From the NCBI GenBank assembly GCA_033762375.1, contig JANRLQ010000030.1, positions 1-64,000 of the forward strand: DNA of 64,000 bases, written 5' to 3'. The position numbers and the translations under genes were made by a program. A model generated the notes under the pieces. The model saw only the letters and a list, made by a program, of their open reading frames with translations, ran no database searches and had not been told where the DNA came from. Shown one piece after another: positions 17,401 to 25,388 of the stretch (position 1 is the stretch's first letter; every line of letters starts with the position of its first letter). The stretch comes from RDXT01 sp033762375 (GTDB taxonomy: Bacteria > Bacteroidota > Bacteroidia > J057).

Positions 17401-17512
17401 TCCATCCTGTCAACCCTAGCGAAATCCCGCCGATGATCAACAATACCTTTAATATACCCGCCGGAAATACGGAGAAAAAATAGGATAATATTGAGGGCTG
17501 TTGTCTTTTCAT
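14417..17512 (-). CDS. Multi-PAS membrane sensor histidine kinase
   Basis: A 1031-residue kinase. About five or six transmembrane helices fill residues 10-180, forming an integral membrane sensor region. Several PAS domains follow (for example NRTRDGIMVLDPDSGQIIDC, FNSGADGILILEPDT and ERMNEGLILTDKEELILFV), with PAC-type segments between them. The kinase core begins near residue 800: His817 in ASHDLRGPLASIIG, then N-box ILQNLIVNSVNYH and DNGMGIP and GSGLGLYIVKN. No receiver domain is attached and no response regulator is adjacent, so its partner is elsewhere. The downstream ComEA-like gene overlaps by 4 bases. Confidence 0.93.
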   Translation of the reverse strand: MKRQQPSILSYFFSVFPAGILKVLLIIGGISLGLTGWIVDIRENILFFPQYIWVTLAIFGIILGILGYIVPHISRHIYDYTFVFLILLYLSAIYLAYLNKLPSMFVPVLIALQILVGITFRSTWEYVIFAVASIFLFCIPIFSIEQPETPVIPFAIIMGSVTVFTGLYILVQTSFTDRIRGSSHMLEHILDNALFAIFLIDTRTGSLIYQNRIGARFLQDYLPPEIDNRLQWQGLTAALALPADPARLIQQAGSPADKQLIRLVDQHGRLNEIELYLSQPEGLRKDLILIKIHDVTLEREQARNLSRSMSVTQSLVNALPDILLIIQPDQSVRVIRTIPEIDAYFSLKKFEGRPYQELTRQVMSASKQKELSETLDQLRQSHQPMQMEFITRMRGELMYFDLRLLNMRTSGEILAIIRDISQARTTALALKTIEQNYREIFNSGADGILILEPDTLRTVDVSQVAADMLQAGKDDLLREGLAAFCPPGELAVLQTLLRSALEGRPIRQEFNLIMTSGEMFPAEIIAKQAMLGGQIKLMVIVRDIRNRKAAESRMRLFRELLNRTRDGIMVLDPDSGQIIDCNEAVAASLGYSQEETLQLTVYDISYDSGQAQQLDTILKNVKQYGAQTYQGNHLHRDGHIFPVEVSMGYATLEGRPYLIGVARDISERLEQENALRQSELRYRTLVERMNEGLILTDKEELILFVNDRVCQIMGQPRENLMGRYSYEALQGEKVEEIIREKTQLRLDGISDQYELKLNHPRGKPIYVLVAGAPYIDALGDTVGTIAIITDITDRKLTEIKLQEKNDELDAFVYKASHDLRGPLASIIGLTNIVQDEVSDQTALRYFSLIARSTKRLDNILSELLDVTRINKAPLKLEWVNLQELVVDIYASLQHQQGGTEVARLYDITTTDWVSDKKLLTSILQNLIVNSVNYHNPQTQTPYVIVKVRKAQQAIQIEVNDNGMGIPPKMKNKVFEMFFRGSNQSKGSGLGLYIVKNAVEKLQGAITVESEERIGSTFTITLPDLSDEMPAA

Positions 17513-17543
17513 GAAGGCAAGATTCCCGGTTACAACAAGATCT

Positions 17544-17571
17544 GTTTGTCCAACTTTTCACACGGACAAAC
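17544..17571. promoter_or_regulatory. Dyad upstream of the multi-PAS kinase
   Basis: GTTTGTCC (17544-17551) and GGACAAAC (17564-17571) form a perfect 8-bp inverted repeat with a 12-base spacer, 32 bases upstream of the kinase start. It could be an operator or a leader hairpin; the regulator is unknown. Confidence 0.35.
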
Positions 17572-17669
17572 AATTCAACTTCCACTATGCTACGAGTTGC
17601 TGTGTATTATAAGTACCGGGTAAATATAGCGAGAAAATCAATACGAAGTTTTCAGGTATTATTACCCGT

Positions 17670-18536
17670 TTAAAATACGGGTTTTACCTCATATCCTGCT
17701 TGCCGGAGGAGGTTTACGACTCCGTATTCTCCTCCCAGATGACCCGCACCTACCGCAATCAATACCGTATTTTTACGTATCAGTTCAGAGATAAGGCTGA
17801 TCCATTTCTGATTCCGGTCGTCCAGGAGGGTTGTTTTGGTCTGCTCCCAGTTTTCGCCGTCTTCTTCTTCCATCAGGGTTGCCAGTCGTGTGAGATCCTG
17901 GTTGCGATAGGCAGAAACCAACTCCGCAAACTGGTCACACATCTCGTGGGGGGCGTAAGCTATCTCGGCAAGACCTGCCACCTGGTCTTCCATAGGTATC
18001 TCATCCAGCATACGCAATTGTTCCTGGAGCGTTTCAAGCCCCGAGACTTCTTTTTTGTCTTTTTTGTACCGTTTATTCAGGTACATTTCATACGACTCCG
18101 TCTGACCATCCATGCAGTACTTGAGCGAAATCTGCTGACTGCTGTAGATCGGCTTGAGCCGGCTGTAGGTTTTGATATGTTGGTCGAGGCTGTCCGTGAC
18201 AAACTGCACAAAAGCCCGGTAACTGGAGTCTGGCATGAGGGTCTGGAGCTCCTGGCCTTTGGGCATCATCATACCTGAGAGGACAGCCATCATGTCGGCG
18301 GGTTTCAGGTCAACAGGAATCTCCAGGACGAGCTGCTCCGTCTGTGGGATGATACGCTCCAGGCTGGCAGGGATATAAAAGGAGTCACGGGGCATGACAT
18401 GTATCGTGCCGAAAAGAAAGGAGGATTTTCGCACGCCGGGCCCGGAGATTTCCCAGAGGAGGGTGTTTTCGGTGGGTGTCTGGGCACTTCCTGTCAGGGC
18501 GATACAACACAGTACGATCAGCGCAAGGTATTTCAT
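17670..18536 (-). CDS. TraB/GumN family protein (motifs intact)
   Basis: A 288-residue exported protein with a signal peptide ending near GSAQ (residue 19). It has the family's two GxxH motifs: GTIH at 43-46 and GAGH at 263-266, plus the conserved Glu in LVLEIP. TraB/GumN proteins are related to Tiki-type metalloproteases, in which these His and Glu residues are thought to form the active site; the bacterial function is largely undefined. It lies 19 bases downstream of a diverged paralogue on the same strand and the pair is probably one transcript. Confidence 0.88.
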   Translation of the reverse strand: MKYLALIVLCCIALTGSAQTPTENTLLWEISGPGVRKSSFLFGTIHVMPRDSFYIPASLERIIPQTEQLVLEIPVDLKPADMMAVLSGMMMPKGQELQTLMPDSSYRAFVQFVTDSLDQHIKTYSRLKPIYSSQQISLKYCMDGQTESYEMYLNKRYKKDKKEVSGLETLQEQLRMLDEIPMEDQVAGLAEIAYAPHEMCDQFAELVSAYRNQDLTRLATLMEEEDGENWEQTKTTLLDDRNQKWISLISELIRKNTVLIAVGAGHLGGEYGVVNLLRQAGYEVKPVF

Positions 18537-18555
18537 ACAGAAGGGTCTGGGAGTT

Positions 18556-19494
18556 TCAGGGTCTTCCTACGGCTTTGACGGTAAATCCTGCTTTTCGGAG
18601 TTGGTGCAGGAGGCCATACTCACCGGGGAGTTGTACTGCATTAACGGCAATAAACAGGCTTTCGTATTTCATGTTCCAGGTCAGGGATTTCATCCATTCC
18701 TGGTTTCGCAGTTCAATCAGCTGATTAAAATTATCTCCAAAATCCGGCGCCTCCCGTGCCAGGAGGCTTACCCGGTCGAGGTCTTCGTCCCGGTAGGCCA
18801 TGTACATCCGTCTGAAGTTGTCACAGAGCAGGTCCTTGCGCAGGAGCACATCCTTCAGGTAGTGTGTTTGATCCTTGACACTGTAATCATCCATCCAGGC
18901 GGTACGGGTCCAGCCGGTAGTCAGTACCTTGAGCGGCTTGCGGATCGTCTCAAAGAGGTAATACTCATATGAGATCGGCTCTTTGCCATCCTGGTACCCC
19001 AGACAGTAGTCACAGATCACCTGTCGTGCCAGCAGCATCGGTGGATACCGGCGCTCCATTTTGTAGCGGGCATCAGCGGAGAGGCTGTCATGGATGAAGG
19101 TGTACACCGCTTCATACTCCCTTTTGGGCAGGAGGACATCCAGGGTTGAGTCCAGCGGAGCTGCCCCCCGATAGAGGACATCCAGCTTGGTATCAGCAGG
19201 GTTGACCTCCATGACCAGCTTGTCGCAGGCCTGCCAGAGTGGGGTGAGCCCTTCCGGCAGAAAAAAATAGTTGTACGGAACCAATCCCAGCGTCCCAAAT
19301 ATATACGAGGGTTTTTGTATATCAGGGCCTGTGATTTCCCAGAGCAATGCATTGGCAGGCAACACAGGAATATCGCCTGTATGCATATCCACGATCTGCA
19401 GATTGTCCGGCTGGGCAGCCACCGGCAGAAGAAACGTACTGAAGGTCAACAATAAAAATGAGCAAAGGAAGGAACGAAACAGAGGCTGTATCAT
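18556..19494 (-). CDS. TraB/GumN paralogue lacking motif histidines
   Basis: A 312-residue exported protein (signal peptide ending near VAAQ) clearly homologous to its downstream neighbour: LLWEITGPDIQKPSYIFGTL against LLWEISGPGVRKSSFLFGTI, and PGEYGLLHQLRKAGF against GGEYGVVNLLRQAGY. Both signature histidines are gone: GTIH is GTLG (67-70) and GAGH is NAVQ (285-288), while the Glu in LVMEV remains. If the histidines are catalytic in this family, this copy is a pseudoenzyme, perhaps a partner or regulator of the intact copy. The reading frame is full length, so it is not simply decaying. Confidence 0.85.
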   Translation of the reverse strand: MIQPLFRSFLCSFLLLTFSTFLLPVAAQPDNLQIVDMHTGDIPVLPANALLWEITGPDIQKPSYIFGTLGLVPYNYFFLPEGLTPLWQACDKLVMEVNPADTKLDVLYRGAAPLDSTLDVLLPKREYEAVYTFIHDSLSADARYKMERRYPPMLLARQVICDYCLGYQDGKEPISYEYYLFETIRKPLKVLTTGWTRTAWMDDYSVKDQTHYLKDVLLRKDLLCDNFRRMYMAYRDEDLDRVSLLAREAPDFGDNFNQLIELRNQEWMKSLTWNMKYESLFIAVNAVQLPGEYGLLHQLRKAGFTVKAVGRP

Positions 19495-19555
19495 ACGTGA
19501 GCCACAACAGGAAAAATGAAATTACAAGTCTGATATTTTATGCTAAAAAAACATA

Positions 19556-20803
19556 TTAAACCGGAAATTCCAAGAGGGTTTTGGAGATAATCTCACAGCA
19601 GGTAAGCATCTCATCCTCTGTGATGACAAGGGGCGGAGCCAGTCGGATGATATGGCCGTGGGTAGGCTTGGCGAGCAGGCCCGCATCAGCCAGGCGCACA
19701 CAGATATCCCAGGCCGTGTGCTGGTTTTCGTCAGCGGCAATAACAATGGCATTGAGGAGGCCCTTGCCCCGCACCGTCTGTACCAGCTCGGGCCGCTGGA
19801 CGGCGATGTGCTGCAAGTGCTGCCGCAGCAGCTCACCCATACGGGCGGCATTACCGGCCAGGTCTTCCTCTATCAGGACCTCCAGGGCAGTCCGTGCTAC
19901 CGCACATGCCAGGGGATTGCCGCCATAGGTGGATCCGTGTTCGCCGGGTTTGATACAAAGCATGATCTCATCGTCGCAGAGGACCGCTGACACAGGCAAT
20001 ACCCCCCCTGAGAGGGCCTTGCCGAGGATCAGAATATCCGGCCGTACGGCCTCATGGTCGCAGGCCAGCATACGGCCTGTGCGGCAGAGACCTGTCTGTA
20101 CCTCATCGGCGATCATCAGGACCCGGTGACGGGTACAGATTTCACGCACGCCGGTCAGATAACCTTCATCCGGGATGACTACACCGGCCTCTCCCTGGAT
20201 CGGCTCCAGCATAAAACCCGCTACGTCCGGGTCTGCACAGGCTGCCTCCAGAGCTGCCAGGTCATTGTATGGAATGATGTGAAAACCAGGCATATAGGGC
20301 CCAAATCCTGCATAACTGGAAGGGTCTGTAGAGGAAGAAATGGCAGCCAGGGTGCGGCCCCAGAAATTGCCTCCGGCAAAAATAATCTTAGCCTGGTTTT
20401 CCGGGATCCCCTTTACCTGATATCCCCACTTGCGGCAGAGTTTGATGGCAGTTTCACCCCCTTCGACCCCGGTATTCATGGGCAGGACTTTGTCGTACCC
20501 AAACAGCGAGGTGATATATGCCTCATAAGGTCCCAACTGGTCGTTGTAGAAAGCCCGGGAGGTCAGGGTCAGGGTCTGCGCCTGGGCCGCAAGCGCGGCA
20601 ATAATCCGGGGATGGCAATGACCCTGGTTGACGGCGCTGTAGGCCGAGAGAAAATCAAAATAATGTTTGCCTTCAGGGCTCCATACATGCACCCCTTCAC
20701 CCCGGCTCAGCACGACCGGGATCGGGTGATAGTTGTGAGCGCCGTGGCGGTCCTCCAGCTCCATCAGTTGGCCGGAGATGTGCGAGAGCGGTTGCGTAAG
20801 CAT
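19556..20803 (-). CDS. rocD: Ornithine aminotransferase
   Basis: PLP enzyme converting ornithine and 2-oxoglutarate to glutamate semialdehyde and glutamate, linking arginine and proline metabolism; 415 residues, normal length. The N-terminal GAHNYHPIPVVLSRGEGVHV, YSAVNQGHCHPRII and MNTGVEGGETAIKLCRKWGY are characteristic of this enzyme within class III aminotransferases. The PLP lysine is in LILGKALSGG (about 265), after the MIADEVQTGLCRTG block. No arginase or proline gene is adjacent, so the physiological direction is not indicated. Confidence 0.94.
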   Translation of the reverse strand: MLTQPLSHISGQLMELEDRHGAHNYHPIPVVLSRGEGVHVWSPEGKHYFDFLSAYSAVNQGHCHPRIIAALAAQAQTLTLTSRAFYNDQLGPYEAYITSLFGYDKVLPMNTGVEGGETAIKLCRKWGYQVKGIPENQAKIIFAGGNFWGRTLAAISSSTDPSSYAGFGPYMPGFHIIPYNDLAALEAACADPDVAGFMLEPIQGEAGVVIPDEGYLTGVREICTRHRVLMIADEVQTGLCRTGRMLACDHEAVRPDILILGKALSGGVLPVSAVLCDDEIMLCIKPGEHGSTYGGNPLACAVARTALEVLIEEDLAGNAARMGELLRQHLQHIAVQRPELVQTVRGKGLLNAIVIAADENQHTAWDICVRLADAGLLAKPTHGHIIRLAPPLVITEDEMLTCCEIISKTLLEFPV

Positions 20804-20945
20804 GGATAACAGATAAGGTACAAGTCACGGATTCGGATACGGTATCAGCCTCTAAGGTAGACATTATCCGGGAAAAAAGATGAAAAACAGGCAATTAAAC
20901 CGGTCAAAAGTACTTGCCAACCAACGCAGATCCCGTCAGGCAGCA

Positions 20946-21467
20946 CTATATACCGACTGCAGGTGTTTTGCGGACCAGGGTGCGGTAGGTATAGGCGTAT
21001 TCATTGCGGGCATCGGCCTGGTGGCTCTCTGCGGCTGTGATCTCCCATGCATCCGGATCTGGCAGCCGGAAAAAAGTATCCCCGTCCACCTCGGCATGGA
21101 TCAGGGTTTCATAAATTTTGGTTACCAGCCCGCTCCGGATCGTGTCTTCATAGATGGAAGCCCCGCCGGTGATCCAGACCCGGGCCTCATCTGCGCAGCG
21201 GGCCAGGGCCTCCTCAATGGAGCCTGCTGCCTCGGCACCGGCCGGTTGGTAGTCGGGATTGCGGGAGATGATGATATTGCGGCGTTTGGGCAGGGGTTTG
21301 CTGCCCAGTGCCTCAAAAGACTTGCGGCCCATGATCACGGGGCTGCCGGACGTAAGGGTCTTGAACCGGCGCAGGTCATCTGCTTGCCGCCAGGGCAGGT
21401 CATTGTGGAGGCCGATAACCCCGTTTTCAGAAACTGCGTATATGGCTAAAATTTCAGGACCAGGCAT
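20946..21467 (-). CDS. folA: Dihydrofolate reductase
   Basis: NADPH-dependent reduction of dihydrofolate to tetrahydrofolate; 173 residues. Shows the substrate-site block IYAVSENGVIGLHNDLPW, the NADPH contacts VIMGRKSFEALG and IISRN, and the second nucleotide motif VWITGGASIYE. A TAnnTTTG element 20 bases upstream (21487-21494) fits the chosen ATG. thyA is not adjacent. It is divergent from the DUF4296 gene with about 97 bases between starts. Confidence 0.95.
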   Translation of the reverse strand: MPGPEILAIYAVSENGVIGLHNDLPWRQADDLRRFKTLTSGSPVIMGRKSFEALGSKPLPKRRNIIISRNPDYQPAGAEAAGSIEEALARCADEARVWITGGASIYEDTIRSGLVTKIYETLIHAEVDGDTFFRLPDPDAWEITAAESHQADARNEYAYTYRTLVRKTPAVGI

Positions 21468-21486
21468 GGTGGCAGGAATTACCCGA

Positions 21487-21494
21487 CAAAATTA
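21487..21494 (-). promoter_or_regulatory. -7 promoter element of folA
   Basis: TAATTTTG on the minus strand matches the Bacteroidetes TAnnTTTG element and lies 20 bases from the folA ATG. No clear -33 TTG is present at the normal spacing. Confidence 0.4.
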
Positions 21495-21564
21495 TAAAAA
21501 CCGCTGGGCTTTCAGCACTTGCCTTTCTGTATATTCGCACAAAAAACCACCGACCACCGCCCGC

Positions 21565-22029
21565 ATGGGAGTATTACAGGCAACATACACACTTTTCACC
21601 CGATATGGCCTCAGCAGGTGTCTGATCGCTGCCATATATGGTAGCATATGGGTCTGGACAGGCTGTGCCACAGCCTCCCAGCCGCCTGAAAACCTGTTGC
21701 CGCCTGCGCAGATGCAGACGGTACTGGCTGATATGCATTTTGTAGATGCACTCTCCGAAAAAGCCGGAGGCGAACTCCAGGACCGGATCAACCTCCGGGA
21801 AGAACTTTATGATGAAATCCTGGAAAAAAACAACCTCTCCCGCGAACATTTTTACCAGAGCTACGGATATTACCTGGATCACCCGGCTTTGCTGGATACC
21901 ATTTATAAGGCCGTCATGGATACCCTGGAAATCTGGCAGAAACGGGAAACACAACTGGCCAATTTTCTTAAAGACCGGGCTGACAGAGCCAAAGCTGACA
22001 GCCTCCGCGCCCGGAATGCCTTACCATGA
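21565..22029 (+). CDS. DUF4296 family lipoprotein
   Basis: A 154-residue protein with an N-terminal hydrophobic signal and a lipobox-like WTGC (Cys ~34), then the helical DUF4296 pattern seen across Bacteroidetes: an MQTVLADMHFVDAL segment and YDEILEKNNLSREHFYQSYGYY. Its function is unknown. The frame is open far upstream over folA, but the ATG at 21565 gives a proper signal. Its stop overlaps the mutS2 start (ATGA), so the two are translationally coupled. Confidence 0.8.
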   Translation: MGVLQATYTLFTRYGLSRCLIAAIYGSIWVWTGCATASQPPENLLPPAQMQTVLADMHFVDALSEKAGGELQDRINLREELYDEILEKNNLSREHFYQSYGYYLDHPALLDTIYKAVMDTLEIWQKRETQLANFLKDRADRAKADSLRARNALP

Positions 22030-24404
22030 AATTATACAACCCCCATACCTACGAAAAACTCGGCTTTGATGTAGTCCTGCGACGTGTGCAGGACTATCTG
22101 GCCAGTGAGGAGGCGCGCGAGGCCGTCATGTCAATCGTTCCGGTGAGTGACCCGTCTGTACTTGTGCCCGAACTGAAGCGCACAGAGGAGTACCGCAATA
22201 TGCTCTCCTTTGACGAGGCGATGCCGGGGGCCACCTTTGTATCGGTCACCCGTATCCTGCGTAAGGCAGCTGTGCAGGGAAACTGGCTCACGACACAGGA
22301 GCTGTTTCAGCTGGTCAACTGGCTCCGGAGCATCCGGGACATCCGGCGGTATATGCACCAGCGCCGGGAGGTATATCCGCATCTGGATGCGTGGGTGAAT
22401 GCAGGCACTTTCCAGCCGGGCCTGATCGGTGAGATCGATAAAATCCTGGACGATGCCGGCAACATGCGGGACAATGCATCTCCAGAACTCAACCGGATCC
22501 GGCGGAGCCTCACCACCACGGCGGCTGAGCTCCGGAATACCCTCTACCGGGTCCTGCGCCGCGCCAACGAAAACAACTGGAGCCTCGACAAAGAAATCAC
22601 GATCCGGAATGACAGGCTTGTCATCCCCGTCAAGGCTGACGCCAAGGGCCGCGTACCGGGATTTATCCAGGACGTATCTCAGTCTGGCAATACCGTATAT
22701 GTAGAGCCTGCCGAGGCCCTGCCCCTCAACAATGAACTCCGCGAGCTCCAGATCCGCGAGCACAATGAGATGGTGCGTATCCTCACAGAGGTCACAGCCC
22801 GTGTTTTTGCAGAGGTAGAGACCCTGCTTCACCTCCGGGAGATGATGCAGCACCTGGAGCTGGTCCAGGCCAAAGCCCGGCTGGCCCTGGACCTGGAGGC
22901 AGTATTACCGGTGATTACGCCTGAAGGGCAGGTGCTGCGGCTGATAGATGCCAGGTATCCCCTGCTGGTATTCCGGCAGGCAGAGGGCTTGCAGGTGATC
23001 CCGCTGGCCGTGGAGCTGGCCCCCAATCACCGGGTCATGGTGATCTCCGGCCCCAATGCCGGGGGTAAGTCCGTGTCACTCAAGACTATCGGGCTGCTTC
23101 AGCTCATGCTCCAGTGTGGATTTTTGCTCCCGGTGAATGAAGGTTCTGTGTTTCCCCTCTTTGAGTCGTTGTTTATGGACATCGGCGATGAGCAGTCGGT
23201 GGAGAGTGATCTCAGTACCTATACGTCGCGGCTGTTTTTGTGGCGGCAGATGGGGGACCATATGGATGGGCGCTCCCTGTTTCTGATAGATGAGTTTGGG
23301 TCAGGTACTGATCCCAAGCAAGGGGGAGCCATTGCGGAGGCATTTTTGGAGCGGTTTGTCAACCAGCGGGCCTACGGGGTGATCACCACCCACTATGGCA
23401 ACCTGAAGGACTATGCCGAGATTACCCCCGGCGCGATGAATGCTGCCATGCAGTTTGATACCCAGGGATTGCGCCCCACGTATCGCCTGATCGAGGGGAT
23501 GCCAGGGCGGAGTTATGCCTTTGAGATGGCCCGTCGGGTAGGGGTACACCCCACGATCCTGAAAAAAGCCCGGAAAAAAGTCGGGGTAGACGAAATCGAG
23601 ACAGAAAACCTCCTCCAGGAGCTGGAGCGCAAAAATGTAGAGCTGTCCCGGCTGGTCCTGGACAACAAGCGGGAAGAAGCCCGGCTGCAACAGCTCATAC
23701 AACAATATGAAACCCAGCAGAAGGCCCTCGACAAAAACCGCAAGGACCTGATGCGGGAGGCTAAACTCCAGGCGCGGGAGCTCCTGCGCCAGGCCAATCA
23801 GCAAATCGAATCTACGATCCGGGAGATACGGGCGGCTCAGGCTGAGCAGACCCGGACCATACAACTCCGCCGTGAGCTGGCGGCAGCTATTCCGGAGGTG
23901 ACGCCAGAAGAAGAAGACATGCCTGCCGAGGAGCAGGTCGAGGTCCTGGCAGAGCCATTGGTTGCTGGTGACTGGGCCCGCCTCAAAAACAGTGAGAGCT
24001 CCGGTCAGATCATCGAGATTCAGGGCAAAAGGGTCATTTTGGAGTCTGGCGAGATACGCCTGGCCGTCAAGCTCTCCCAGCTCGAAAAAATACGCCCCCC
24101 TGCCCGGCGCAAGTCTACGATCTCGGTGGCACTCCGGGGGGAGATGCCTGCCAGTACCGCCCGTTATGAACTGGATGTCAAAGGTATGCGGGTAGAAAAT
24201 GCCCTGGTGGAGGTGGACAAACTACTCGACCAGGCCCGGCTGGCCGGCCTCAACCAGGTGCGTATCCTGCACGGCAAAGGGACCGGTGCCCTGCGTGAGT
24301 CCATCAGGGGATATATCTCCAAGTTGCCCTTTGTGCAGGAGGCGCGTGACGCACACGTGGACGACGGGGGAGCTGGCTGGACCATCGTGGACCTGACAGA
24401 CTGA
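22026..24404 (+). CDS. mutS2: MutS2 endonuclease/ribosome rescue factor
   Basis: A 792-residue MutS2 protein. The N-terminal ~300 residues are the lever and clamp region; the ABC ATPase follows with Walker A GPNAGGKS at about 342 and Walker B SLFLIDEFGSGTDP. A long charged coiled coil (about 530-640) precedes a KOW-like segment and the C-terminal Smr nuclease domain from about 715 (ELDVKGMRVENAL, then RILHGKGTGALRE). MutS2 suppresses homologous recombination and in Firmicutes acts on collided ribosomes; which role applies here is unknown. No mismatch-recognition domain is present, as expected. Confidence 0.95.
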   Translation: MKLYNPHTYEKLGFDVVLRRVQDYLASEEAREAVMSIVPVSDPSVLVPELKRTEEYRNMLSFDEAMPGATFVSVTRILRKAAVQGNWLTTQELFQLVNWLRSIRDIRRYMHQRREVYPHLDAWVNAGTFQPGLIGEIDKILDDAGNMRDNASPELNRIRRSLTTTAAELRNTLYRVLRRANENNWSLDKEITIRNDRLVIPVKADAKGRVPGFIQDVSQSGNTVYVEPAEALPLNNELRELQIREHNEMVRILTEVTARVFAEVETLLHLREMMQHLELVQAKARLALDLEAVLPVITPEGQVLRLIDARYPLLVFRQAEGLQVIPLAVELAPNHRVMVISGPNAGGKSVSLKTIGLLQLMLQCGFLLPVNEGSVFPLFESLFMDIGDEQSVESDLSTYTSRLFLWRQMGDHMDGRSLFLIDEFGSGTDPKQGGAIAEAFLERFVNQRAYGVITTHYGNLKDYAEITPGAMNAAMQFDTQGLRPTYRLIEGMPGRSYAFEMARRVGVHPTILKKARKKVGVDEIETENLLQELERKNVELSRLVLDNKREEARLQQLIQQYETQQKALDKNRKDLMREAKLQARELLRQANQQIESTIREIRAAQAEQTRTIQLRRELAAAIPEVTPEEEDMPAEEQVEVLAEPLVAGDWARLKNSESSGQIIEIQGKRVILESGEIRLAVKLSQLEKIRPPARRKSTISVALRGEMPASTARYELDVKGMRVENALVEVDKLLDQARLAGLNQVRILHGKGTGALRESIRGYISKLPFVQEARDAHVDDGGAGWTIVDLTD

Positions 24405-24723
24405 ACTGCCCGCTGGTTGTTTGAACCCGGCAAATGCTGCGGTTCATCATAGGATTTTGCCCGTTCGTAGGCCCTGAGATTCAACTGTTAGTTTTTTATC
24501 TACTTTGCATGCACAAATCAGGTGGCAGGCGGTAAATTGTCATGGTATTTGCAAGGTATCTCTGACCAGAAAAGGCCGCCTTTTGCCTGAAATGGTGTTC
24601 TTTGCGATTGGTATATTTCCGGATTTTTTCCTTTTCAGACCTGAATTATTTTCGCAGCCGGTCAGTCGGAAACGTTAGGCTTCCGTCCGGTTGTATGGTA
24701 TGTTAACCCGATTTATTCGCCGC
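24405..24723 (+). other. Intergenic region before cysC
   Basis: A 319-base gap with no convincing gene. A TATTTTCG at 24647-24654 resembles a -7 element and would serve the cys operon, but no -33 TTG sits at the right distance. I see no riboswitch that I can name and no strong terminator for mutS2. Confidence 0.5.
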
Positions 24724-25320
24724 ATGGCTGAAAACATTCACCCGATTTTCGACAAAATCCTTTCCCGACAAGACAAGGAGACCCTGCTCGATCAACGTGC
24801 CGCTGTCATCTGGATGACCGGCCTCTCAGGCTCCGGCAAAAGTACGCTCGCGGCAGCGCTGGAGCGTTACCTGCATGCGGAGGGGTACTTTACCAAGCTC
24901 CTCGACGGCGACAACACCCGCACCGGCTTGTGCAATAATCTCAGCTTCTCAGCCGAAGACCGCACGGAAAACATCCGGAGGGTCGCGGAGGTCGCCAAGC
25001 TATTTGCTGAGGGAGGTGTCATCTGTGTTTGCTCTTTTGTGAGCCCTACCCGCGAAATCCGGGACCTGGCGAAGGAGATTATCGGGGCTGAAGACTTTCT
25101 GGAGGTATATGTAAATGCTCCCATTGAGGTCTGTGAGGCCCGTGATGTAAAAGGTCTCTACAAAAAAGCCCGTGCCGGCCTGATCAAGGACTTTACGGGG
25201 ATTGACGCTCCGTTTGAAGCACCTGAATCCCCCTTCCTTGAGCTACGAACCGATCTTCATACCCTGGATGCCTGCCGTGATGAGCTGATCGAAGCCATCC
25301 TGCCCCGTATCCAGGCCTGA
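24724..25320 (+). CDS. cysC: Adenylylsulfate kinase
   Basis: Phosphorylates APS at the 3' position to form PAPS. Walker A GLSGSGKST is near residue 28; the family motifs LLDGDNTRTGLCNNLSFS and REIRDLAKEIIG, and the acceptor region EVCEARDVKGLYKKARAGLI, are intact. The ATG at 24724 gives 198 residues; the frame is also open 33 bases upstream. First gene of cysC-cysD-cysN; the reductase genes are not in the window. Confidence 0.95.
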   Translation: MAENIHPIFDKILSRQDKETLLDQRAAVIWMTGLSGSGKSTLAAALERYLHAEGYFTKLLDGDNTRTGLCNNLSFSAEDRTENIRRVAEVAKLFAEGGVICVCSFVSPTREIRDLAKEIIGAEDFLEVYVNAPIEVCEARDVKGLYKKARAGLIKDFTGIDAPFEAPESPFLELRTDLHTLDACRDELIEAILPRIQA

Positions 25321-25388
25321 TCATACGATCTTTGCCCCAATCTCCGAGTCACTATTTCCGATATTTCACTTACAAACATTTCAAGAGA

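Noticed and set aside
20054..20809. 251-residue open frame on the plus strand
   Set aside because: Antisense to the ornithine aminotransferase, which carries complete family motifs.
21259..21564. N-terminal extension of the DUF4296 protein
   Set aside because: It overlaps folA on the other strand and would place the signal peptide over 100 residues inside the protein.
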